Of a DNA stretch of 36,571 nt, positions 1 to 7,176 are shown piece after piece. The stretch comes from Prevotella sp. (lineage in GTDB: Bacteria; Bacteroidota; Bacteroidia; Bacteroidales; Bacteroidaceae): contig JAFTGB010000019.1 of the NCBI GenBank assembly GCA_017458125.1, positions 1 to 36,571 on the forward strand, given 5' to 3'. Numbering within the stretch: position 1 is the first letter of the stretch; every line of letters begins with the position of its first letter. Under the pieces are notes generated by a model. That model did no database searches, was not told where the DNA came from, and was given only the letters and a program-made list of their open reading frames with translations. The position numbers and the translations under genes were made by a program.

Positions 1-145
1 CTAAACCCCTTGCTGGTATATCGCTGGCCCTCGGCGAACCAATCATTAGTGTGCCAGCATAAAGTTCTTCTATATCCAATGGGCTGTCGATTATCTCGTC
101 AGCCCATTGTGATTCGTCAGCATCAACCCTGTCGTACATTGCCAT
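1..145 (-). CDS. Partial unidentified protein, N-terminal 48 residues
   Basis: A minus-strand reading frame starts at ATG 145 (a second ATG lies at 139) and stays open to the left edge, so only the N-terminus is visible. The residues are acidic and begin MAMYDRVDADESQWADEI; a later stretch reads EELYAGTLMIGSP. The frame is also open upstream of the ATG to about 330, so the true start could lie further out. No signal peptide or known domain is recognised, and no -7 promoter box for this strand was found upstream. It may be a real gene or a chance open frame. Confidence 0.35.
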   Translation of the reverse strand, partial: MAMYDRVDADESQWADEIIDSPLDIEELYAGTLMIGSPRASDIPARGL

Positions 146-347
146 ACCCTGTACCTCGTCTGCTATAGACGATGTTTTTCTTTTTGAATGTAGGGAAATT
201 GCAATGGACGGATGGACTAAAGGAGGGACAGACGTTGTGTGTTGGAGCGTTTCATCGTTCCGCTTTACTTCGTTTTTCCTCGAAATGCCTTTGTCTATGC
301 ACTTTGTTGCGTTAATTCTCCAAAATTGCTTTTCCTAAGTCAAGCTT

Positions 348-362
348 TTTTCGTAACTTTGC
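348..362 (+). promoter_or_regulatory. Upstream duplicate of a -7 promoter box
   Basis: The 15-mer TTTTCGTAACTTTGC at 348-362 recurs exactly at 465-479, where it forms the -7 box of the antitoxin promoter. This copy has a TAnnTTTGC box (354-362) but no well-spaced TTTG. It may be a second, weaker promoter or a relic of a duplication. Confidence 0.4.
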
Positions 363-432
363 GCTTAGAAAGTCGCGAAGTTCTTTGACCTAAAGATACA
401 AAGTGTTGCACAAATCCTCTGTCTCGGCAAAA

Positions 433-450
433 AAAGAAACAAGTTTCTTT
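433..450. promoter_or_regulatory. 18-nt palindrome, candidate operator
   Basis: AAAGAAAC (433-440) and GTTTCTTT (443-450) form a perfect 8-bp inverted repeat with a 2-nt centre. It overlaps the TTTG -33 element (448-451) of the promoter before the antitoxin-like gene at 508. Antitoxins commonly autorepress by binding such sites; the assignment here is inference from position. Confidence 0.4.
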
Positions 451-479
451 GTTTTGCTCTCGACTTTTCGTAACTTTGC
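448..479 (+). promoter_or_regulatory. Bacteroidetes-type promoter of the antitoxin-like gene
   Basis: TTTG at 448-451 is followed after 19 bp by TAACTTTGC at 471-479, matching the TTTG/TAnnTTTG pattern of Bacteroidetes primary sigma promoters. The predicted start of transcription near 485 gives a leader of about 20 nt to the ATG at 508. Confidence 0.65.
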
Positions 480-507
480 AGCAATAAACCCCAAATAACG
501 TTAGATT

Positions 508-741
508 ATGACGGCAATACAGAAAATGAAATCAACCCCGATGGCGCCATATATCGGGTTGATGCAGTCGATGACCCGTGAGGAGAAGCGCATTGTGGTG
601 ACTTTTCTTACAGAGTCGATGGAAGAGCCTAAGCCCAAGCGACAGGTGCCGGCAGCATTCAAAAAACTTCGTGGTATGGTGAACATCACTGAAGAAGACA
701 TAGCGAAGGACGAACATTTGGCATATATCATGGGGCGATGA
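508..741 (+). CDS. Small antitoxin-like protein (PIN/VapBC-type partner)
   Basis: A 77-residue protein with a well-placed promoter. It has no signal peptide or membrane segment and is rich in charged residues. The C-terminal part (KLRGMVNITEEDIAKDEHLAYIMGR region) resembles Bacteroidetes antitoxins paired with PIN-domain toxins, which often end with a similar LAYIL-like segment. The next ORF overlaps its stop by ATGA (738-741) and begins like a PIN toxin, which supports the toxin-antitoxin reading. Because the toxin appears truncated, this may be an orphan antitoxin kept after toxin loss. The family assignment rests on remembered resemblance and context, not on a domain search. Confidence 0.55.
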   Translation: MTAIQKMKSTPMAPYIGLMQSMTREEKRIVVTFLTESMEEPKPKRQVPAAFKKLRGMVNITEEDIAKDEHLAYIMGR

Positions 742-815
742 AACGGATATTTCTTGATACTCTGACATACCGCATTATTCCTCGGCTGTTTTCGTTGAAA
801 AAATGGATGAACTGA
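738..815 (+). pseudogene. Truncated PIN-domain toxin remnant
   Basis: This 25-codon ORF starts in an ATGA overlap with the antitoxin-like gene and reads MKRIFLDT before diverging. Bacteroidetes VapC-like PIN toxins usually start MKRIFLDTN, where the Asp is the first metal-binding catalytic residue. Here the PIN signature stops immediately after DT, and the rest (LTYRIIPRLFSLKKWMN) has no PIN features. Intact PIN toxins are about 130-140 residues. The simplest reading is a deletion that removed nearly the whole toxin and joined its 5' end to sequence just upstream of the phosphatase gene. A genuine short peptide is the alternative. Confidence 0.5.
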
Positions 816-839
816 TAGGCTGAACTATTGTTGAAAATA

Positions 840-2834
840 ATGAAATTCTGGAAGAAAAAAGACAAGGGACCTTATCCTCGGTCGTTTGCGCGGCGGCTGA
901 CGCTGCGCATCATGCTGACGCTGTTCTGCGTCATGTCCATCGTGTCGGTCATCATCTTTGTCATAGCCTGGCTTACCGTCTACGCCCAGGCCTACCTGCT
1001 GAGCGACCGCGTGTTGCAGAGCCGTTGCATGCAGATAGAGCAGACACTCACGGAGGTCTATGTGGCCTCGGTCAACACGGTGCCCGACATCGAGAACAGC
1101 CTGTCGCGCCCCGACCGCATGGCCGGCATCATGAAGCGCATAGTGGAGCTGAACCCCGACGTCCGCAGCTGCGGCATCAGCTTCCGCGAGAACTACTATC
1201 CGCAGAAGGGACGGCTGTACTGTCCGTACGCCCAGCGTGGCGACGACGACAGCACCGTTATCATGAAGACGCTGGGCCAGGGCGACAAGGACTACCTGAA
1301 GGCAGAGTGGTTTACCCAGGCCTTGAAGGCCAAGGAGGGCTACTGGTGCAAGCCGTTCTTCAGCGGCAAAGGCGGCAAGACGCCACAGGTGGCCTACCTG
1401 CTGCCCATCCGCGACGAGCGCGACAGCACCGTGGCCGTGCTGGGTGTCGACGTGGCGCTGGACAAGCTGTTCGCCCCCTTGGCGCGACAGAGTGACGCGA
1501 GCGACTTCGTCGACGGCAAGTGGTCGGCCGAGGACGCGATGTATTTCTTTGCCATCGACTCGGTCGGTACCTACCTGAGACACCCCGACAGCGTGCGCGT
1601 AGTGAAGAGCAACTTCTTAGACCTCGTCAAGCGCTCCTCAGTCCCGCAGGACGACGAGTTAGGACGTCTCATGACCAGCGGCAAGAAGGGGCACATGGTC
1701 AGTGACGACGACGATAACGATCTTGTGCTGGAGGGCGAGGAGGTGTTCGTCAGCTACCAGCCCCTGCAGCACACGCCGTGGTCGGTGGCCTTGGTGGTGC
1801 CCGTCTTCTTCATCGACCTGATAGGCTACCTGATGGGCGGTCTGATGCTGCTGTTCATCATCTCGGGCATACTCGTCGTCTTCTTTGCCGGGCGGCGCGG
1901 CATCAAAAAAGCTTCGCAGCCGTTGCGCCAGCTGGCCCAGTCGGCCGACGAGGTGGCCAAGGGAAACTTCAGTGCCCCGCTGCCTGAGATTACAACCCGC
2001 GACGAGATACACCAGCTGCGCGACTCGTTCGAGAACATGCAGCAGTCGCTGACCACATACGTCGCCGAGCTGCGCGACGCCACCGCCCAGAAGGCTGCCA
2101 TAGAGAGCGAGCTGAAGGTGGCCCACGACATCCAGATGTCGATGCTGCCCAAGACGTTCCCGCCTTTCCCCGAGCGTAGTGATGTCGACGTCTACGGCTC
2201 GCTGACCCCCGCCAAGGGAGTCGGCGGCGACCTGTTCGACTTCTTTATCCGCGACGAGAAGCTCGTCTTCTGCATTGGCGACGTCAGCGGCAAGGGCGTG
2301 CCGGCATCGTTATACATGGCCGTCACGCGCTCGCTGTTCCGCAATGTGGGCACGCATGAGACGGAGCCCGACCACATTGTGGCGGCACTGAACAAAGCGC
2401 AGTCGGAGGGCAACGACACCAACATGTTCGTCACCATCTTCGTCGGTGTGCTCGACCTGGCAACGGGTATGCTGCACTATTGCAATGCCGGCCACGACGC
2501 TCCGCTGCTCATAGGGCGCGACGTGGGTGCGCTGCCCTGCGACCCCAACCTGCCCATCGGCGTCATCAGCGACTTCAAGTTCACGAAACAGGAGATTGCG
2601 ATAGACCGCGGCACCACCATCTTCCTCTTCACCGACGGACTGAACGAGGCCGAGGATGCCACGCACGCCCAGTTCGGCGACATGCGCATCTGGACCGCGG
2701 CCCGTCGACTGATGGCCGAAGGCAACCACCAGCCGCGCAGTGTGGTGGACAGCATGACGGAGGCCGTGCGTGCCTTCGTCGGCGATGCCGAGCAGAGCGA
2801 CGACCTGACAATGCTGGCGATTCAGTTGAATTGA
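840..2834 (+). CDS. Membrane-bound PP2C/SpoIIE-type serine phosphatase with Cache-like sensor and HAMP
   Basis: The 664-residue protein from ATG 840 (an in-frame TTG at 828 is less likely) has TM1 at about residues 23-47. A periplasmic region of about 270 residues follows, with a Cache-like pattern (GYWCKPFFSG, then LLPIRDERDSTVAVLGVDV). TM2 lies at about 322-350, followed by a HAMP and coiled-coil region at about 351-430. The SpoIIE/RsbU-like PP2C domain spans about 430-664. Metal-site motifs are visible: GGDLFDFF, GDVSGKG, NAGHDAPLL, TDGLNEAED and DDLTMLAIQL. It should sense a periplasmic ligand and dephosphorylate a Ser/Thr-phosphorylated partner, probably an anti-sigma-factor antagonist; no such partner is encoded nearby. 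No promoter box is seen just upstream, so it may rely on the antitoxin promoter. Confidence 0.9.
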   Translation: MKFWKKKDKGPYPRSFARRLTLRIMLTLFCVMSIVSVIIFVIAWLTVYAQAYLLSDRVLQSRCMQIEQTLTEVYVASVNTVPDIENSLSRPDRMAGIMKRIVELNPDVRSCGISFRENYYPQKGRLYCPYAQRGDDDSTVIMKTLGQGDKDYLKAEWFTQALKAKEGYWCKPFFSGKGGKTPQVAYLLPIRDERDSTVAVLGVDVALDKLFAPLARQSDASDFVDGKWSAEDAMYFFAIDSVGTYLRHPDSVRVVKSNFLDLVKRSSVPQDDELGRLMTSGKKGHMVSDDDDNDLVLEGEEVFVSYQPLQHTPWSVALVVPVFFIDLIGYLMGGLMLLFIISGILVVFFAGRRGIKKASQPLRQLAQSADEVAKGNFSAPLPEITTRDEIHQLRDSFENMQQSLTTYVAELRDATAQKAAIESELKVAHDIQMSMLPKTFPPFPERSDVDVYGSLTPAKGVGGDLFDFFIRDEKLVFCIGDVSGKGVPASLYMAVTRSLFRNVGTHETEPDHIVAALNKAQSEGNDTNMFVTIFVGVLDLATGMLHYCNAGHDAPLLIGRDVGALPCDPNLPIGVISDFKFTKQEIAIDRGTTIFLFTDGLNEAEDATHAQFGDMRIWTAARRLMAEGNHQPRSVVDSMTEAVRAFVGDAEQSDDLTMLAIQLN

Positions 2835-2933
2835 TAATTGATAATTGACAATTGACAATTATGATTTCTCTTGCTTCTTGCCACTTGCTTCTTGCTTTCA
2901 ATAAATCGAAAATCGTAAATCGAAAATAAACCA
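2835..2933. repeat. Three short-repeat families concatenated in one gap
   Basis: The 99-bp gap is almost entirely short direct repeats. AATTGATAATTGACAATTG units (about 2832-2862) are followed by TTGCTTCTTGCCACTTGCTT units (about 2870-2900) and then AAATCGAAAATCGTAAATCG units (about 2902-2928). Each family recurs elsewhere in the window. The GTG start of the next gene follows directly. Confidence 0.8.
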
Positions 2934-4298
2934 GTGGAAACCATCGTTGAGTTTTTCGGTACGCTGAGTGCCGTGCTGTGGGACTGGCCCATGATAGTGC
3001 TGCTGTTGGGGACACACGTGTTCCTGACCCTGCGGCTGCGCGTGCCGCAGCGCAAGCTGCTGACGGGCATCCGCCTGTCGGTGACGAAGGACACTGGCGG
3101 CGCGGGTGAGGTCAGCCAGTTTGGGGCGTTGGCCACGGCGCTTGCCGCCACCATCGGTACGGGCAACATTGTGGGCGTGGCCACCGCCGTGGCCTTGGGC
3201 GGTCCGGGAGCTGTGCTGTGGTGCTGGCTGACCGGCATCTTTGGCATGGCCACCAAGTATGCTGAGGCCCTGCTGGCCGTCAAGTACCGCGTGCGCGCCA
3301 AGGACGGCCGCACTTACGGCGGTCCGATGTACGCCTTGGAGCGCGGCTTGGGCATGAAGTGGTTAGCCGTGCTCTTCGCCGTCTTCACCGCCTTGACATC
3401 GTTCGGCATAGGATGTACGGTACAGGCCAACTCCATCGCCCTGCTGGCCCACGAGACCTTCGGCGTGCCGACGTGGGTGATGGGTATCGTCATCTGCGTC
3501 TTAACGGCATGCGTCATCCTGGGCGGCGTGAAATCCATCGCACGCGTGTGTACCGTATTAGTACCTTTCATGGCCTTGCTCTATATCGCGGGCTGCATCA
3601 TCCTCCTTTGTATGAATAGTGCTTACGTGTGGCCCGCCATACAGCTCATCGTCCATGCCGCCTTCAACCCCGAGGCGGCGGGCGGCGGTTTCGTAGGAGC
3701 CACGGTGATGATGGCGGCGCGCTACGGCATAGCCCGCGGACTGTTCTCCAACGAGAGCGGCATGGGGTCGGCACCCATCGTGGCCGCCGCAGCGCAGACG
3801 CGCAACCCCGTGCGCCAGGCACTGGTCAGCAGCACGGGCACGTTCTGGGACACGGTGGTTATCTGCGCGCTGACCGGCATCGTACTGGTGTCGAGCATCC
3901 TGGCCTATCCCGACATCTCGTATGCCGACGGAGCCGCGCTGACCCAGGTGGCCTTCTCGAAGATACCCTACATCGGGGCACCGCTGCTCACCTTCGGCAT
4001 CCTCACCTTCGCCTTCAGCACCATCCTTGGCTGGAGCTACTACGGCGAGAGTGCCGTCAACTACATTGAGCACCGCAAGTCGAACCGCTTCTACCGCATA
4101 CTCTACATCACTTTCCTCTTTTTCGGCAGCATCATCAGCTTGGACATCGTCTGGAACATTGCCGACTGCATGAACGCCCTGATGGCCATTCCCAACTTAG
4201 TGGCACTGCTGTTGCTGAGCAAGGTGGCCGCTGCGGAGACCGACAAGTACCTGTGGGGCGGACGCTTAGACGAGAGCGACAGCGACGGGCAGACGTAG
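2934..4298 (+). CDS. Alanine/glycine:cation (Na+) symporter, AGCS family
   Basis: The 454-residue polytopic inner-membrane protein should import alanine or glycine with Na+ (or H+). AGCS hallmarks include the early ALAATIGTGNIVGVATA segment, GGPGAVLWCWLTGIFGMATKYAEA and the NESGMGSAPI motif. Length is normal for the family, and around ten hydrophobic segments are visible. The start is taken as GTG 2934 because the N-terminus METIVEFFGTLSAVLW before the first helix fits the family and no upstream ATG is in frame; the first internal ATG would remove part of that helix. It lies about 100 bp after the phosphatase gene, across a repeat tract, and could be cotranscribed. Substrate specificity cannot be read from the sequence. 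Confidence 0.92.
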   Translation: METIVEFFGTLSAVLWDWPMIVLLLGTHVFLTLRLRVPQRKLLTGIRLSVTKDTGGAGEVSQFGALATALAATIGTGNIVGVATAVALGGPGAVLWCWLTGIFGMATKYAEALLAVKYRVRAKDGRTYGGPMYALERGLGMKWLAVLFAVFTALTSFGIGCTVQANSIALLAHETFGVPTWVMGIVICVLTACVILGGVKSIARVCTVLVPFMALLYIAGCIILLCMNSAYVWPAIQLIVHAAFNPEAAGGGFVGATVMMAARYGIARGLFSNESGMGSAPIVAAAAQTRNPVRQALVSSTGTFWDTVVICALTGIVLVSSILAYPDISYADGAALTQVAFSKIPYIGAPLLTFGILTFAFSTILGWSYYGESAVNYIEHRKSNRFYRILYITFLFFGSIISLDIVWNIADCMNALMAIPNLVALLLLSKVAAAETDKYLWGGRLDESDSDGQT

Positions 4299-4361
4299 CG
4301 CACCAGTAAGACTTTCAGAAGTAAAAAAGGCGAAAAGATTACAATTAGTGCGTTATAGAAC

Positions 4362-4393
4362 ATTGTTATATGCGTTTTTTTTTGTAATTTTGC
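4362..4393 (+). promoter_or_regulatory. Promoter of the ten-gene acyl-lipid operon
   Basis: ATTG at 4362-4365 is followed after 19 bp by TAATTTTGC at 4385-4393. Only 7 nt separate the box from the ATG at 4401, so the mRNA is predicted to be leaderless or nearly so. Confidence 0.65.
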
Positions 4394-4400
4394 AGCCCGA

Positions 4401-5540
4401 ATGGAACATGTTCTTGTTAAAAAGGTAACGACGAAGCACGAAATGACTCATTTCGTGAAGTTTACGGAGAGTCATTATGCCTGCTGCCCACAGTTTGTCC
4501 CCGATATGGAACAGGGTGTGCGTGACTTTTTTGACCCAGAAAAAAACCCCAACCTGGAGTGTGCGGACGTACAGCCTTTCGTGGCCTACCGCAACAGTGT
4601 CCCTGTGGGACGCATAGCAGGTATTATCAACCATAAGGCAAATGAAAAATGGAACACGCGCAATGTCCGTTTCTGCCTGATAGAGTTCGTTGACGACATT
4701 GAAGTGTCGAAAGCGCTCATTGAGGCTGTCGCCCAGTGGGGACGTGAGCACGGCATGGAGCGCATACAGGGGCCGATGGGCATCATCGACTTCGACAAGG
4801 AGGGCATGCTGGTTGAGGACTTCGACATGAACGGGTCGGCGTCGTCCATCTATAACTTCGACTACTACCCCCGCCACCTTGAGGCATTAGGCTTCCAGAA
4901 GGAGGTCGACTGGGTGCAGGTGCGTATTGCCATCCCCAAGGAGGTGCCTGCCCGCTATGCCCGTGTGGCACAGTACGCCCGCGAGCAGATAGGGCTGCGC
5001 GTCAGGAAGGTGAAGCGCAGCGAAGTCGGCGGCGAAATAGGCCACAAGGCTTTCAAACTGTTCAATGCCGCCTACAGTCCGCTGTTCGGTTTCTCCGAGC
5101 TTTCCGACAGACAGATTGAACATCTGCTGCATGTGTATGCCCCCCTGCTGTATATGCCTATGGTACCCATCGTCGAAAACCAGGACGGCGAGCTGGTGGG
5201 CGTGGCCATCACGCTGCCCAGCATGGCCGACGCCCTGCGCCGTGCCCACGGCCGCCTGTGGCCGATGGGGTGGGCGCGACTGTTGGACGGACTGAAGTGG
5301 CACCGCTCAGACACGGCGGAGATGCTGCTTGTCGCCGTGCGTCCCGACTATCAGGGGATGGGTGTCAACGCTCTCTTCTTCGACGACCTGATACCGGTCT
5401 ACAACCAGTGCGGCATCAAGTGGGCCGAGACGGGACCGCAGTTGGAGAACAACGTGAGGGAGCTGAACCAGTGGAAGCCGCTGCACCCGCAGATTGTCAA
5501 GCGGCGCCGCTGCTATACAAAGGAAATTGTTAACAAATAA
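4401..5540 (+). CDS. GNAT-like acyltransferase heading the acyl-lipid operon
   Basis: The 379-residue cytoplasmic protein belongs to a widespread Bacteroidetes family annotated as GNAT N-acetyltransferase. The N-terminal half contains GRIAGIINHKANEKWNTRNV and GPMGIIDFDKEGMLVEDFD, characteristic of this family. The C-terminal half holds an acyl-CoA-binding GNAT signature (VAVRPDYQGMGVNALFF, near residues 312-328) followed by ETGPQLENNVRELNQW. It ends 8 nt before the ketosynthase start and is the promoter-proximal gene, so it is expected to be coexpressed with the acyl-carrier-protein machinery. An attractive but unproven idea is that it uses a CoA- or ACP-bound acyl chain made by the operon to N-acylate a head group. 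Some bacterial ceramide synthases are GNAT-like, but no serine palmitoyltransferase is present here. Confidence 0.75.
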   Translation: MEHVLVKKVTTKHEMTHFVKFTESHYACCPQFVPDMEQGVRDFFDPEKNPNLECADVQPFVAYRNSVPVGRIAGIINHKANEKWNTRNVRFCLIEFVDDIEVSKALIEAVAQWGREHGMERIQGPMGIIDFDKEGMLVEDFDMNGSASSIYNFDYYPRHLEALGFQKEVDWVQVRIAIPKEVPARYARVAQYAREQIGLRVRKVKRSEVGGEIGHKAFKLFNAAYSPLFGFSELSDRQIEHLLHVYAPLLYMPMVPIVENQDGELVGVAITLPSMADALRRAHGRLWPMGWARLLDGLKWHRSDTAEMLLVAVRPDYQGMGVNALFFDDLIPVYNQCGIKWAETGPQLENNVRELNQWKPLHPQIVKRRRCYTKEIVNK

Positions 5541-5548
5541 ACATTATA

Positions 5549-6775
5549 ATGGAAAAAAGAGTAGTGATTACGGGCATGGGCATCTGGTCCTGCCTGGGAA
5601 CGACATTGGACGAGGTGCGCCAGTCACTCTATGAGGGCAAGAGCGGCATCGTCTTCAGTCAGGAACGCAAGGACGCCGGTTTCAGGTCGCCCATCTGTGG
5701 CAACGTGCCTAAGGCCAACCTCAAGGCACTGCTGAGCCGCAACGTCAGACAGATGATGCCCGAGGAGGCACAGTACGCCTACTTAGCCACGCTGCAGGCC
5801 TTGGAGCAGGCCCGTCTGGACCAGGACTATATAGACCGCCACGAGGTGGGTGTCATCTATGGCAACGACTCGGTGGCCGAGGACACGATGGTGGCCATGG
5901 ACAAATTCCGTCAGGCTGGCTCGACGGCAGCCTGCGGCAGCGGTGCCATCTTCAAGTCGATGAACTCCACCGTGACCATGAACCTGGCCACGCTGTTCCA
6001 CTTGAAAGGCATCAACCTGACGGCGTCGGCAGCCTGCGCGTCAGGCTCGCAGTCGTTAGGACTGGCTTCCCTGCTCATCAAGAACGGTTTGCAGGACTGC
6101 ATCGTCTGTGGCGGTGCCGAGGAGAACAACATGTACGGCATAGCAGCCTTCGACGCCCTACAGACGTTCTCGAAGCGTGAGGACGACCCGACAAGGGCCA
6201 GCCGCCCCTTCGACCGCGACCGCGACGGACTGGTGCCCAGCGGTGGCGCTGCTACACTCATCTTAGAGAGCTACGACCATGCCGTGCAGCGTGGTGCAAC
6301 CATACTGGCCGAGGTGATGGGCTGGGGCTTCTCCGGCAACGGCGACCATATCTCGACGCCTAATGTGGCCGGGCCTGCACGTTCGTTGGAGCTGTGCTTC
6401 CAGAGCGCCGGTCTGCAGCCGCGCGACATCGGCTACGTCAATGCCCACGCCACGTCGACACCCATCGGCGACAGCCGTGAGGCACAGGCCATAGCCCAGG
6501 TGTTCGGCGACTACCGCGTTCCTGTCACGTCGACGAAAGGACAGACGGGTCACGAGATGTGGATGGCCGGAGCCAGCGAGATAGTCTACTCGATGCTGAT
6601 GATGAAGAACGGCTTCATTGCCGGTTCGCTGAACTTCGAGAACCCTGACGACGAGACGGCGTGCATCAACGTCATCCCCGAGACGCGCGAGACGCACTTC
6701 GACCTGTTCCTGAGCAACTCGTTCGGCTTCGGCGGCACCAACTCGACGCTGATAGTGCGGAATATCGGAGAATAA
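5549..6775 (+). CDS. Beta-ketoacyl-ACP synthase (FabB/FabF-like ketosynthase)
   Basis: The 408-residue thiolase-fold enzyme condenses malonyl-ACP with an acyl primer. The Cys-His-His triad is intact: Cys163 in NLTASAACASG, His300 in NAHATSTPIGD and His335 in STKGQTGHEMW, with Lys330 also present. Length and the GFGGTNSTLIV C-terminus are normal for the family. It lies in an operon with a private ACP, dehydratase and ketoreductase rather than with fab housekeeping genes, which suggests specialised acyl or polyene elongation as in aryl-polyene and flexirubin clusters. The GHEMWMAG segment differs from GHLLGAAG of housekeeping FabF, consistent with a divergent subgroup. Substrate and chain length cannot be read from the sequence. 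Confidence 0.9.
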   Translation: MEKRVVITGMGIWSCLGTTLDEVRQSLYEGKSGIVFSQERKDAGFRSPICGNVPKANLKALLSRNVRQMMPEEAQYAYLATLQALEQARLDQDYIDRHEVGVIYGNDSVAEDTMVAMDKFRQAGSTAACGSGAIFKSMNSTVTMNLATLFHLKGINLTASAACASGSQSLGLASLLIKNGLQDCIVCGGAEENNMYGIAAFDALQTFSKREDDPTRASRPFDRDRDGLVPSGGAATLILESYDHAVQRGATILAEVMGWGFSGNGDHISTPNVAGPARSLELCFQSAGLQPRDIGYVNAHATSTPIGDSREAQAIAQVFGDYRVPVTSTKGQTGHEMWMAGASEIVYSMLMMKNGFIAGSLNFENPDDETACINVIPETRETHFDLFLSNSFGFGGTNSTLIVRNIGE

Positions 6776-6776
6776 A

Positions 6777-6889
6777 AAGAGGCAAGAAGCAAGAGGCAAG
6801 AAGCAAGAGATATGTTGGTAAACAAGGAAAGAAATTATGGAAGCAGAAGAAGTAATCTCTTGCTTCTTGCTTCTTGTCTCTTGCCTCTT
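6777..6889. repeat. Large inverted repeat between ketosynthase and ACP genes
   Basis: The left arm 6777-6811 and right arm 6855-6889, each 35 nt, pair at 32 of 35 positions around a 43-nt loop. Both arms are built from the GGCAAGAAGCAAGA unit, seen as TTCTTGC repeats elsewhere. The structure lies in the only long gap (149 bp) of the operon, so in the transcript it would form a long hairpin between the ketosynthase and ACP coding regions. Confidence 0.85.
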
Positions 6890-6924
6890 AATACTAAAAA
6901 TACATTATTAATTTAAAATAAGAA

Positions 6925-7176
6925 ATGACAATGACAAGAGAAGAAATCATTGAGCAGGTCAACGGCCTGCTGGCAGAAGAGTTCGAGATTGAAGAGAGTG
7001 AGTTTGCCCCAGAGGCCAACCTGAAAGAGACCCTGCAGTTGGACAGCATCAACCTGGTTGACCTGATTGCACTGGTGCAGTTCACCTACAAAATCACCAT
7101 CCCCGTGGAGGACCTGAAGAAGATACAGACCTTCAACGACCTCTACGACTACATTGAGCAGCACATAGCCCAATGA
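6925..7176 (+). CDS. Dedicated acyl carrier protein
   Basis: This 83-residue acidic four-helix protein carries the growing acyl chain on 4'-phosphopantetheine. The attachment site is Ser41 in LQLDSINLVDLIAL; Ile replaces the usual Leu after the Ser, as often seen in specialised ACPs. ATG 6925 is chosen as the first start (a second Met lies two codons on). Its stop overlaps the dehydratase start (ATGA, 7173-7176), implying translational coupling. It is probably not the housekeeping AcpP, since it sits in a secondary-metabolism-like operon without fabF/fabD neighbours. No phosphopantetheinyl transferase is encoded here, so the cellular one must activate it. Confidence 0.92.
   Translation: MTMTREEIIEQVNGLLAEEFEIEESEFAPEANLKETLQLDSINLVDLIALVQFTYKITIPVEDLKKIQTFNDLYDYIEQHIAQ

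Noticed and set aside
6777-6889. Insertion-sequence ends (terminal inverted repeats)
   Set aside because: Only 43 nt lie between the arms, no transposase is present and no target duplication was seen.
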